Source: CANRIN01 sp964493515
Lineage (GTDB): Bacteria > Bacillota > Clostridia > Oscillospirales > JAAYOS01
Reading direction: 5' to 3'
DNA: 30,962 nucleotides
Assembly (NCBI GenBank): GCA_964493515.1
Contig: CAZBNJ010000020.1
Coordinates: forward strand, 1 to 30,962
The notes beneath the pieces were generated by a model. It was given only the letters and a program-made list of their open reading frames with translations, did no database searches and was not told the DNA's origin. A program made the position numbers and the translations under genes. Shown here in pieces: positions 15,504 to 22,718 of the stretch; position 1 is the first letter of the stretch; each line of letters starts with the position of its first letter.

Positions 15504-15536
15504 AAAACCGCTGTGGTTAAGCCCCACAGCGGTTTT
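15504..15536. terminator. Bidirectional intrinsic terminator
   Basis: AAAACCGCTGTGG (15504-15516) pairs perfectly with CCACAGCGGTTTT (15524-15536) around a 7-base loop. It serves the plus-strand Cys-rich gene and the minus-strand SPFH gene (stop 15543). Confidence 0.93.
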
Positions 15537-15542
15537 CGTTGT

Positions 15543-16511
15543 TTATCCGACAGGCGTCGTTGTCGGAGTCGAGAAGTTGTAGCTCGTGCTGCTCTCCGTG
15601 CCGCGCGTGTCCACAATGGCGCTTCCGCCCTGCACGGTCACCCAGCCGTGCTCCATGCGCGCCTCCATCTCGCGGAGCGCTATGAGCTGTTCGGTCACCG
15701 ATTCGGCGATAAGACGGTTCGCCTCGGCCTCCGCCTGCGCCTGAATGATCTTTGTCTGCGCGTCGATAGCAGCCTTGTCCTGGTCCGCCTGCGCGAGTAT
15801 GACGCGCTGCTGCGCCTCTATCTCAACGCGCAGACGCTCCTGCTCGGCAGTCTCGACCGCCTTCTTTGCCACCGCCTCGGCGCGTATCGCTTCCTCGATC
15901 TCGTCGCCCGCATCGGTATCGGTGAAGGTTATCGAGTAGAAGCTAACGCCGTTCTGTCCCAGTCGCTCGCTGAGGTCGTGCTCTATCTTAGAATATACAT
16001 CGTTTCGCGACTCACCGAGCACGTCGATGACGTTGTACTGCGTTGTTATCGTCTCTATCGAGCGCTGCACGGTCGGGGCTATCAGCGATGCGTTCATGTT
16101 GTCCAGCGTGCGGAACTGCTTGAATATCTGGAACGCGTGCTGCGTGTCAACGCGATATTTAATGTCCACGTCGATGTTTATATACTGCGCGTCCTTCGTC
16201 TGACCGGACACCTCCTTCAGGCTCTGTGTCTGGACCTCGGTGGACATCAGGTAAACTGTGTCAAACGGGCTTTTGACACGCAGACCCTCGGGCAGCGTCT
16301 CCTCGCTGACACCGGTGAACGGCGAGTAGATTATGCCGACATTGTTCGCCGGAACGACGGTATAGCACCCGAACAGCGCGATAAGCAGTCCAAACAGCGC
16401 CAACACCTGGCGTCCGCCGCACTTGAACTTGTACACACCGTCCACCTTGCGGAAACCGAGAGCGATGAACAACACGACCACCGCTATGCCCGCAGCTATA
16501 ACAAATTGCAT
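15543..16511 (-). CDS. SPFH/prohibitin-family membrane protein
   Basis: A 322-residue protein with two hydrophobic segments near the N-terminus (about 2-18 and 36-53), then an SPFH domain (VPANNVGIIYSPFTG, followed by INIDVDIKYRVD and a TLDNMNASLIAPTVQRSIE segment) and a long charged helical region rich in Ala, Glu and Gln (about 205-290) that would form coiled coils. The tail is Ser/Thr-rich. SPFH proteins assemble into large rings or scaffolds that organise membrane microdomains and often control membrane proteases. It is monocistronic: own promoter upstream and terminator downstream. Ribosome site GAGG precedes the ATG. No NfeD or FtsH partner is adjacent. Confidence 0.9.
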   Translation of the reverse strand: MQFVIAAGIAVVVLFIALGFRKVDGVYKFKCGGRQVLALFGLLIALFGCYTVVPANNVGIIYSPFTGVSEETLPEGLRVKSPFDTVYLMSTEVQTQSLKEVSGQTKDAQYINIDVDIKYRVDTQHAFQIFKQFRTLDNMNASLIAPTVQRSIETITTQYNVIDVLGESRNDVYSKIEHDLSERLGQNGVSFYSITFTDTDAGDEIEEAIRAEAVAKKAVETAEQERLRVEIEAQQRVILAQADQDKAAIDAQTKIIQAQAEAEANRLIAESVTEQLIALREMEARMEHGWVTVQGGSAIVDTRGTESSTSYNFSTPTTTPVG

Positions 16512-16558
16512 ACTGTTTTCCTCTTTTCGCTTTGATTTCTGTCCCTCGGGACGATATA

Positions 16559-16587
16559 ATTATACCCTATCCGACAGACATAAGCAA
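16559..16587 (-). promoter_or_regulatory. Sigma-A promoter of the SPFH gene
   Basis: On the minus strand TTGCTT (16582-16587), 17 bases, then TATAAT (16559-16564), 47 bases before the start codon. Confidence 0.8.
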
Positions 16588-16610
16588 CCTTCAAATTTAC
16601 CATCTTTCGG

Positions 16611-16634
16611 TTACCTTAGGTAAATTAAATTACC
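16611..16634. promoter_or_regulatory. Overlapping palindromes upstream of the SPFH promoter, possible operator
   Basis: TTACCTTAGGTAA (16611-16623) is a perfect 13-base palindrome about one central base. Its right arm GGTAA also pairs with TTACC (16630-16634) across six bases. The site lies 24 bases upstream of the SPFH -35 box in an unusually AT-rich, 176-base gene-free gap (16512-16687). Confidence 0.4.
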
Positions 16635-16687
16635 CTATATATGATAAACTCTCGTTTTCTTCGTTTTTCTCGCTTATTCTTTCGATT

Positions 16688-16981
16688 TCACAGTTGAACT
16701 ATCCGGTAGATCATGTACACTATCACTATCACGCCCGCGCCCACGATCATCGCGTCTCCCCTGTCCATCCGCATCCCCTTTTTCTTACGGAGCAGCGCGT
16801 CGGTAAGACATATCGCCATCTCTATCGCGGCAAGTCCGATGAGCAGGCAGAAGCTGACGAGGTCGTTGCCCCAAAACCATATAGACAGCAGCAGATACGC
16901 GATTATGGGAATGAGCACGATTACCTTAAATTTTGGTATGACATTCTGCTTTTCAAGCGGCTTTCTGTTAAACTTTGCCAT
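16688..16981 (-). CDS. Small membrane protein at the end of the dlt operon
   Basis: A 97-residue protein with a basic N-terminus (KFNRKPLEKQ), three predicted membrane segments (about 20-38, 42-62 and 77-96) and a short basic loop RKKKGMRMDRGD between the second and third. No family was recognised. Ribosome site GGGAG lies 7 bases before the ATG, and the gap to the dltX stop is only 11 bases, so it belongs to the dlt transcript. No terminator is visible downstream. Role in D-alanylation is a guess from position only. Confidence 0.72.
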   Translation of the reverse strand: MAKFNRKPLEKQNVIPKFKVIVLIPIIAYLLLSIWFWGNDLVSFCLLIGLAAIEMAICLTDALLRKKKGMRMDRGDAMIVGAGVIVIVYMIYRIVQL

Positions 16982-16992
16982 ACTTTTCTCCC

Positions 16993-17142
16993 TTAAAACT
17001 CGTTATACACGAATGCGACCGATTCGCCGTCACTCAGCACCCACATAAGGAGCAGCGCAGCGGCTATCGCACCCATCATCAGCGCGTATATCGCGGTGTG
17101 GTCATAGCAGAAATCCTTAATACGCGTTATAATACTCGACAA
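16993..17142 (-). CDS. dltX: DltX-like microprotein for teichoic acid D-alanylation
   Basis: A short minus-strand frame of 49 residues if started at the TTG at 17142. It has a polar basic N-terminus (IITRIKDF), a single membrane segment (about AIYALMMGAIAAALLLMWVL) and the C-terminus AFVYNEF. DltX proteins are about 50 residues with one membrane helix and a conserved C-terminal FIYNEF-type motif whose Tyr is reported to carry D-alanine between DltB and DltD; the match here differs only by Val for Ile. The start is uncertain: TTG gives normal DltX length and overlaps the end of dltD by 26 bases; an ATG at 17079 would give only 28 residues. No strong ribosome site precedes either, so coupling to dltD is likely. 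Unusually, it lies after dltD rather than before dltA. Confidence 0.82.
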   Translation of the reverse strand: MSSIITRIKDFCYDHTAIYALMMGAIAAALLLMWVLSDGESVAFVYNEF

Positions 17143-18355
17143 GCGCTTTATCAACTTCGAGCCACCCCTTCCATCCGAGATGCATTATATCGCAGAGGAA
17201 ATACTCCTCATATTCGTAACCTGTCAGGTCGAGAAGCGTCACATTGTCGTACTCCAAAACGATATTGCGCACGTTTTCATAGTATTCGGCGCGGCGTTCG
17301 GCGGTAAATCCGGTGTAGTCCGACCAATCGCCATGCAGCGGAACATGGACGAACATCGGGCTTATCCCCTTCAGCTTACACACGTCAAGCAGCAGCCGCA
17401 GATCTGCGTATTCCTTCGACTGCGAGTAGCTGAGATCGGCGTCCTTGTCCTTCTGCTGTGCGAGCTTGCGACCGATATAGGTCGTGTAGTAGTCGTTGAG
17501 GATACCGACCTCGTTGTTGTCGGTGGCGGCCTCCGCCTCGGCTGTCGCCGTCGAAACCGCCGCGTCCCAGTCTATCGTGACAAGCGGCGCTTCCCCGCTT
17601 GTATCGGAATTCGGATGCTGCTCCCACGCGTCGGATATCATCCGCTGCGCCGTGGCGCCGTCCTTGACTTCAAGCAGCCATCGACTCGCGGCGGTGTACG
17701 GCGCTATGAGCGCGCGGGTCATCGAGTCTCCGTCCGTGACGCTTTTCGCGAGCATCGACGCCGCGGTGTTCTCCCTCTCGCTGTTCGTCGCCACAGCGTA
17801 CTCGTCGAGAAGCTCGTCCACCCGCGCGGAGAAACGCTGCTTCATCTCCTCGGGGATGCTGTTGTCGCTCATCAGCGTCAGGTACTGCTGCTCGGAGAAA
17901 TTTGCCATGAACAGGTCAGGCGCGATGCCGCCCTCCACAAACGACTGCGGCGAGGTTATCAGCACCACCTTCTTACCCGCGAGCGTGTCCCCGCATGCCG
18001 CGATAGACAGCGCGTGTATCAGCGACTGGCAGCTCCCTCGGCCGACAAGGTTTACCACGAACTCCTGCCTGTTTTCGGCAAAGAAGTTGGAGGGATGTGT
18101 CGATATGTCGGTGGTCCGCAGCTCGCTCGAGCCGTATACAGTAATAACATCATAGCTGTCGGCACGCTCGTCGACCGCGGACTTCGTCGCATACCACTCG
18201 GTGAGCGCTCGTCCGGCGATCTTCTCCACGTCGGTCGACGCGCAGAGACTAATCGGCAGATCACCGCCGCAGCGGCCCATCCACCCGCCAATAGCTCCCA
18301 GCGCTATCGCCACGACAAGCAGGCTCGCGGCGACGGTAAGCAGAAACTTCTTCAC
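17117..18355 (-). CDS. dltD: D-alanyl-lipoteichoic acid biosynthesis protein DltD
   Basis: A 412-residue protein with an N-terminal membrane anchor (about 5-24) and an extracellular SGNH-like hydrolase domain. The catalytic Ser is in VYGSSELR near residue 76, and the Asp-x-x-His pair is in CDIMHLGWKGW near the C-terminus. DltD performs the outer step that puts D-alanine on teichoic acid. Its ATG overlaps the dltC stop codon (ATGA), showing tight coupling. There is an Ala/Glu-rich insert (about 255-280, DAAVSTATAEAEAATD), a common variable spot. It ends next to, and probably overlaps, dltX. Confidence 0.93.
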   Translation of the reverse strand: MKKFLLTVAASLLVVAIALGAIGGWMGRCGGDLPISLCASTDVEKIAGRALTEWYATKSAVDERADSYDVITVYGSSELRTTDISTHPSNFFAENRQEFVVNLVGRGSCQSLIHALSIAACGDTLAGKKVVLITSPQSFVEGGIAPDLFMANFSEQQYLTLMSDNSIPEEMKQRFSARVDELLDEYAVATNSERENTAASMLAKSVTDGDSMTRALIAPYTAASRWLLEVKDGATAQRMISDAWEQHPNSDTSGEAPLVTIDWDAAVSTATAEAEAATDNNEVGILNDYYTTYIGRKLAQQKDKDADLSYSQSKEYADLRLLLDVCKLKGISPMFVHVPLHGDWSDYTGFTAERRAEYYENVRNIVLEYDNVTLLDLTGYEYEEYFLCDIMHLGWKGWLEVDKALVEYYNAY

Positions 18356-18582
18356 GCGCGCTTCTCCACTTCCGCAATTATCATCGCGGGCGTAGCGAGC
18401 TGACTGCGCTCAAGCTCGGTCGGCTCAAGCTTTACGCCAAGCTGCTTTTCGACCTCGACAAACAGGCTTATCACGCCGAACGAGTCGAGGATGCCCTCCT
18501 CGAACAGCTCGGTGTCCGCCTCAAGCTCGCCCGGCTCCGCGCCGCAGATGTCCTCGAGAATCGCCATAATCTTTTCCTTCAT
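18352..18582 (-). CDS. dltC: D-alanyl carrier protein DltC
   Basis: A 76-residue acyl-carrier-like protein. The phosphopantetheine attachment site is in the motif GILDSFG (Ser34). DltA loads D-alanine on this arm and DltB receives it. An in-frame GTG lies three codons upstream, but the ATG at 18582 is favoured because GAGGTG is well placed before it. It is 13 bases after dltB and overlaps dltD by four bases. Confidence 0.94.
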   Translation of the reverse strand: MKEKIMAILEDICGAEPGELEADTELFEEGILDSFGVISLFVEVEKQLGVKLEPTELERSQLATPAMIIAEVEKRA

Positions 18583-18595
18583 AAATATCACCTCG

Positions 18596-19735
18596 TTATA
18601 TTATGCGGCCGCTGAATATCAGCAAGCCGAAACTGAACAAATGGAACGTGATAAGCACCAAAACTATCTGTCCGACCATGCTTTTCTTTATCTTCTTAAA
18701 GCGTTTCCAGCGCGTGTCCAACAGGTCGTTTACGCACATCAGCGCGCCGTGATACGCGCCGTAGATGAGGTACGCCGGAGTCAGTCCGTGCCACACGCCC
18801 ATCGTCATCATCGTTATGACATAGCCGATGTAGGAGCAGGTGCGGCGGTCCTTGAACCACTCACCCTTCAACGCGGCGGCGCAGAATCTGGTGTAGACGT
18901 AGTCGCGCAGCCAGGTCGAAAGCGATATGTGCCAACGCGACCAAAAGTCCTTCATATCAACGCTCAGAAACGGCAAATTGAAGTTATCCGGCATTTTTAT
19001 GCCCAAAACATACGCCGTTCCGACTGCCATCAGGCTGTATCCCGCAAAGTTGAAGAACAGGAAGAAAGTGTAGCCGTACATGTACGAAACAGTTGCGCCA
19101 AGCCCCGATTCTGGCAGAACAGCAAGCCAATTCGCGTAGATAAAGTTGCCGATAACAAAGTTCATCAGCGCGCCGAACATCAGCTTCCATATCCCCTTGC
19201 GCGCCAGCTCGGCATACTCATCGCGCGTCGGTTTGTTCTCCAAATCGACAACGAATCGGCGGTAGCGGTCGATAGGCCCGGAACTTACCGACGGGAAAAA
19301 CAGCAAAAAGTAGCTGAAATCCGCTATCTTAATCTCGCTTATCAGACCGTCGTATATCTCAATAAGCACCTGCACCGAGCGGAAGGTCATATAGCTCACG
19401 CCGACCAGTCGGAAAAATCCGAACACATCGCTGACCGCCTGCAACTTTACGGTGATGAGCGGCGCGAGCGATATAAGCAAAAACAGCCACAAAACAGGGC
19501 GTCTGCTGCATTTTGCGCGTATTTGCAGGTATATCTGTACACACAACAGCTCAAGTATGTAGAACCCCGCGAGGCACGCCTTCGACTGCCAGGTGTCGAA
19601 CACGCAGAGCAGCACCGCGACCGTCGCGAATAGGCCGTACCACTTGAGCCTTATCTCGCACAGGCCGAGTATCACCGCCCCGACAAGCACCGCCGCAAGA
19701 ACGATGAAGAACAACAATCCGTCGTAAAGATTCAT
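18596..19735 (-). CDS. dltB: MBOAT-family D-alanyl transferase DltB
   Basis: A 379-residue integral membrane protein with about ten or more membrane segments. MBOAT hallmarks are visible: the FFPSVSSGPIDRYRRF segment, the cytosolic DFWSRWHISLSTWLRDYVY stretch that contacts the carrier, and the catalytic His in MGVWHGLTPAYLIYG. It takes D-alanine from DltC and passes it across the membrane toward DltX/DltD. Ribosome site TGGAGG lies 5 bases before the ATG. It follows dltA by 19 bases. Confidence 0.95.
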   Translation of the reverse strand: MNLYDGLLFFIVLAAVLVGAVILGLCEIRLKWYGLFATVAVLLCVFDTWQSKACLAGFYILELLCVQIYLQIRAKCSRRPVLWLFLLISLAPLITVKLQAVSDVFGFFRLVGVSYMTFRSVQVLIEIYDGLISEIKIADFSYFLLFFPSVSSGPIDRYRRFVVDLENKPTRDEYAELARKGIWKLMFGALMNFVIGNFIYANWLAVLPESGLGATVSYMYGYTFFLFFNFAGYSLMAVGTAYVLGIKMPDNFNLPFLSVDMKDFWSRWHISLSTWLRDYVYTRFCAAALKGEWFKDRRTCSYIGYVITMMTMGVWHGLTPAYLIYGAYHGALMCVNDLLDTRWKRFKKIKKSMVGQIVLVLITFHLFSFGLLIFSGRII

Positions 19736-19754
19736 AAATCCTCCAAAAATCGCC

Positions 19755-21260
19755 TTACAGCAGCTCTTTCAGCTTTTTCCTGTCCACTTTTCCGTTAGTG
19801 TTCAACGGGAACGATTCCACCGCTGTTATCTTGCGCGGCACCATGTAGCTGGGCAGGAACTCGCGCAGCGCGTCCTTTATCTTGATCGAGCGCTTGAGGT
19901 TGGTCAACCCGTCCGGCTTCTCGAGCAGGACAAACGCCGCGAGCGACTGAACTTTTTCACCCTCATAAACCGGCAGAACCGCCGCGCGCGAGATATTTTC
20001 TACCTTTACCAGGTTGTTTTCCACGTCCTCTATCTCGACGCGGAATCCGTTGAGCTTTATCTGATTGTCCAGCCGTCCGCAATAGTAATAGAGATTGCAG
20101 TGACGGAACGCCGCGTCGCCGGTGCGGTAGCCCCTGCGCCCTGTTGCGTCGTCAAAGAAGAACGACTTCTCGGTCAGATCGGGACGTCCGAAGTAACCCG
20201 GTCCGACGCTTTTTGAGAGTATCAGCAGCTCGCCCTGCTCTCCCTCCGGCACTTCCTTCCCCTCCTCGTCGACGACGCGGAAGCGCACCTCGCCAAGCGG
20301 TTCGCCTATCGGTATCTGAAGCTCATCCGCCGCCATCGCCGCGGTTATTTCGGAGGCGGTCACGAGCACCGTCGCCTCGGTCGGGCCGTATGTATTGATA
20401 ACTTTTGACTGCGGAAAGCTCTCGAAAAGTCGGTCTACCAGCTTGTGTGTGAGCACTTCTCCGCAGAAAATGAACTTCTCAAGTTTCGGCATCAGCGACG
20501 CGTCGAACTTCTCCGACGGCGTGCACATCTCCGCAAACGACGGCGTGGATACCCAGACCGAAACGTCCGATTTCGCGAGATTTTCAAACAACTCGCCGAG
20601 ATTTTCGACCATTTCGTGGTCGATAGTGTACAGCGTCATTCCACGGCTCATGCCGAGCCATACCGACACGACCGACACGTCGAACGAGTAGCTTATCTGG
20701 TTCAAAATTACCTTTTCTTCGCCGCTTTCGTCGACAAATCCGCCGAATTCACGCTCCAAATTCTCGACGTTCTCTACCGCGATCGGCACACCCTTGGGCT
20801 TTCCGGTCGAGCCGGAGGTAAAGAGTATGTACGCATAATCCGAACCTTTTGCCCAATTTTCCGGCGAAACCTCACGTCCGCGATACTTTTCAAGCACACT
20901 CCGCAGCGCGTCGGCGTCGAGCACCTCGTCCGCCTTCATGCCGGTGTCGTAGAAGTCGACCGCGGCCTTTGCCTGCACGTCCTCGGCTATCTGCCGCGCG
21001 CGGTCGGGCGGTACGGTCGTGTCCACCGGAACATACGCGCGACCTGCCTTGAGCGATCCGTAGACGCACGGAAGCATCAGCGTCTCCTTGTGTCCGTATA
21101 TTATCACCGGCGTGCGGTCGTCGCCGAAGCGGTCGATAAGCCACGCCGCAAAAGCGTCGCTCAGCGCGTCCAGCTCGGCAAAACTTAGGCGCTCATCGCG
21201 ATTGATGAGCGCTGTCCTGTCGGTTTTCGCGTACTTCTTTATACCCTCAAGCAGAAACAT
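19755..21260 (-). CDS. dltA: D-alanine--D-alanyl carrier protein ligase DltA
   Basis: A 501-residue adenylate-forming enzyme. The P-loop-like ILFTSGSTGKPKG (about 148-160), the aromatic INTYGPTEATV, the YRTGD loop and the late NGKVDRKKL lysine (last 15 residues) are all present, in the usual order and length for DltA. It activates D-alanine with ATP and loads it on DltC. Substrate choice is supported by the linked dltB, dltC and dltD. Ribosome site AAGGAGG overlaps the stop codon of the transglutaminase-like lipoprotein gene, 12 bases away, so the two are one transcript. Confidence 0.96.
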   Translation of the reverse strand: MFLLEGIKKYAKTDRTALINRDERLSFAELDALSDAFAAWLIDRFGDDRTPVIIYGHKETLMLPCVYGSLKAGRAYVPVDTTVPPDRARQIAEDVQAKAAVDFYDTGMKADEVLDADALRSVLEKYRGREVSPENWAKGSDYAYILFTSGSTGKPKGVPIAVENVENLEREFGGFVDESGEEKVILNQISYSFDVSVVSVWLGMSRGMTLYTIDHEMVENLGELFENLAKSDVSVWVSTPSFAEMCTPSEKFDASLMPKLEKFIFCGEVLTHKLVDRLFESFPQSKVINTYGPTEATVLVTASEITAAMAADELQIPIGEPLGEVRFRVVDEEGKEVPEGEQGELLILSKSVGPGYFGRPDLTEKSFFFDDATGRRGYRTGDAAFRHCNLYYYCGRLDNQIKLNGFRVEIEDVENNLVKVENISRAAVLPVYEGEKVQSLAAFVLLEKPDGLTNLKRSIKIKDALREFLPSYMVPRKITAVESFPLNTNGKVDRKKLKELL

Positions 21261-21272
21261 CGAACTGCCTCC

Positions 21273-22070
21273 TTACTCGCAGGCGGGATAGTCGTCGGCG
21301 TTCCAGCGATGTGTCGCCGAAAACTCCTCGTCGGTCTTTAGCAGCATGGTGTGCGGCTTTCCGCCGGTGTGGTTGCGGCCGAACAGCACGTCGATGTGGC
21401 GGTACGAGCCGTCCTCCAACTGCACGATGACCCAGCCGTGCTCGGTCCATGTGCCATCCTCCGCAAGAAAGTCACCCTTGACCACCACAGCGGGCGCTCC
21501 GAGCGTGTCGGCGAACACCTTCATCAGCGCCGCCTGGTGCTCACACGCGCCGCGAAGCGTGGTTATAGTATAGGTCGCAAGCTCGTCGACAAGCTCGTCG
21601 GTGTAGCCGTTCGAGAGGTCCACCGAGACATACTTGTACTTGAGTGTGGACACCATCCAGTCGAACACCGCAGTTATGCGCTCGACCTGCGTGCCGTTTG
21701 CGGGGCACTCCGAGGCTATCACCGCCGCGACCTCGGTCTCGAGCGTACCGTCACCCGACACCGGACTGTTCGACGGCTCTACGCTTGGCGCAACACTCGG
21801 CGCCGCGCTCGGGGCGGTCGACGGTTCGTCGGTGGGATCGCTGCTCGGTTCGGCACTCGGCTCGGTCGACGGATCTTCACTCGTCGTTGCACTCGGAACG
21901 ACCGACGGCTCAACACTCGGTTCGACCGAAGGTGTCTCGCTCGGCGGAGTGGTCGGTTTTCCTGAGTTCCACGGGCTCGGCGGAGGAGTTATCGCGCCGC
22001 CGAAATCTTCACATCCCGCGCATCCAAGCAGCAGCGTCGCCGCGAGGATGAGCGCAAAAAAACGTTTCAT
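21273..22070 (-). CDS. Lipoprotein with Ser/Pro/Glu-rich linker and transglutaminase-like domain
   Basis: A 265-residue exported lipoprotein: signal peptide with lipobox LLGC (acylated Cys17), a low-complexity linker (about 25-105) built of VEPS/AEPS/TAPS units, and a transglutaminase-like domain (about 110-265). The catalytic triad can be placed as Cys176 (RGACEHQA), His211 (EHGWVIV) and Asp227 (HIDVLF). Such domains act as proteases, amidases or acyl transferases in the wall. The start lies 3 bases after the upstream lipoprotein stop; dltA begins 12 bases after its end. The linker is of the same type as in the deacetylase at 3405-4730. The Cys-His-Asp set is complete, so it is likely active; the substrate is unknown. 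Confidence 0.9.
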   Translation of the reverse strand: MKRFFALILAATLLLGCAGCEDFGGAITPPPSPWNSGKPTTPPSETPSVEPSVEPSVVPSATTSEDPSTEPSAEPSSDPTDEPSTAPSAAPSVAPSVEPSNSPVSGDGTLETEVAAVIASECPANGTQVERITAVFDWMVSTLKYKYVSVDLSNGYTDELVDELATYTITTLRGACEHQAALMKVFADTLGAPAVVVKGDFLAEDGTWTEHGWVIVQLEDGSYRHIDVLFGRNHTGGKPHTMLLKTDEEFSATHRWNADDYPACE

Positions 22071-22073
22071 CTG

Positions 22074-22631
22074 TTACTCCCCGATAAGCTGCTCGGCGGT
22101 CACGCCGATCGCATTCACAGCGTTGTCCTGGAACTCGAAGTACAGCGACGCGCCCTCGCTCTCGGCGTTCGACGCGGGCAGGATATAGTAGAACATGAAG
22201 TTTGTCTCCTGCGTCGGCTCGCCGTATGCCTCTATAACCTGCTCACGGCTCGCGCCAAAGGTTATACCCTTCGCGGTAGTCCAGTCGCCGCCGTGGACAT
22301 ACATCTCACAGACGATGTCCCTGTCGCCGTCCGGACGGGTGGAGAAGTCGATGCTGTCGCTGCCGTAGCCGTACACCTTGTCCATGCCGTCGTAGGCGCA
22401 GCTCATCGCCTCCGAGTACTCATAGTTCTCGCCGAAGTCGGCGATAATATCGTCGATATACACGTCGCACTTATACTCGGTGCCGCCTTTCTTCAGCACG
22501 AGATCGCTTGCGGAAAATCCGGCGACCGGCGCGGTCGGGTCCGACGACGGCATCTTTTCATCCTCGCCGCAGCCGACAAGCGCAAAACACATCACAAGCG
22601 CGAGCATCATTGCAAAAAACTTTTTCATCAT
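22074..22631 (-). CDS. Predicted lipoprotein, first gene of the extended dlt operon
   Basis: A 185-residue lipoprotein: signal peptide with lipobox ALVGC (acylated Cys21), then a compact beta-rich domain. The segments VYIDDIIADFGENYEYSEAMSC and GITFGASREQVIEAYGEPT suggest the repeated 'ligand-binding' motif GxxxxxVxxxYGxP found in many Firmicute surface lipoproteins (SmpA/OmlA-like halves). The first ATG is preferred because GGAGG lies 6 bases upstream; a second ATG follows directly. A good promoter precedes the gene. Function unknown. Confidence 0.85.
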   Translation of the reverse strand: MMKKFFAMMLALVMCFALVGCGEDEKMPSSDPTAPVAGFSASDLVLKKGGTEYKCDVYIDDIIADFGENYEYSEAMSCAYDGMDKVYGYGSDSIDFSTRPDGDRDIVCEMYVHGGDWTTAKGITFGASREQVIEAYGEPTQETNFMFYYILPASNAESEGASLYFEFQDNAVNAIGVTAEQLIGE

Positions 22632-22660
22632 GGATTACCTCCAAAGCACAAACTGTATGT

Positions 22661-22689
22661 ATTATACTACGCACAGACGGCCAATACAA
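22661..22689 (-). promoter_or_regulatory. Sigma-A promoter of the lipoprotein-dlt operon
   Basis: On the minus strand TTGTAT (22684-22689), 17 bases, then TATAAT (22661-22666), 29 bases before the first lipoprotein start. No equally good promoter was seen directly before dltA. Confidence 0.8.
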
Positions 22690-22718
22690 GCCTCAAGGTG
22701 CACAAAAGCGAGTGCCAA

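Noticed and set aside
21634..22188. Plus-strand Gly/Ser/Leu repeat frame opposite the transglutaminase-like lipoprotein
   Set aside because: Same cause: an antisense shadow of the xEPS linker.
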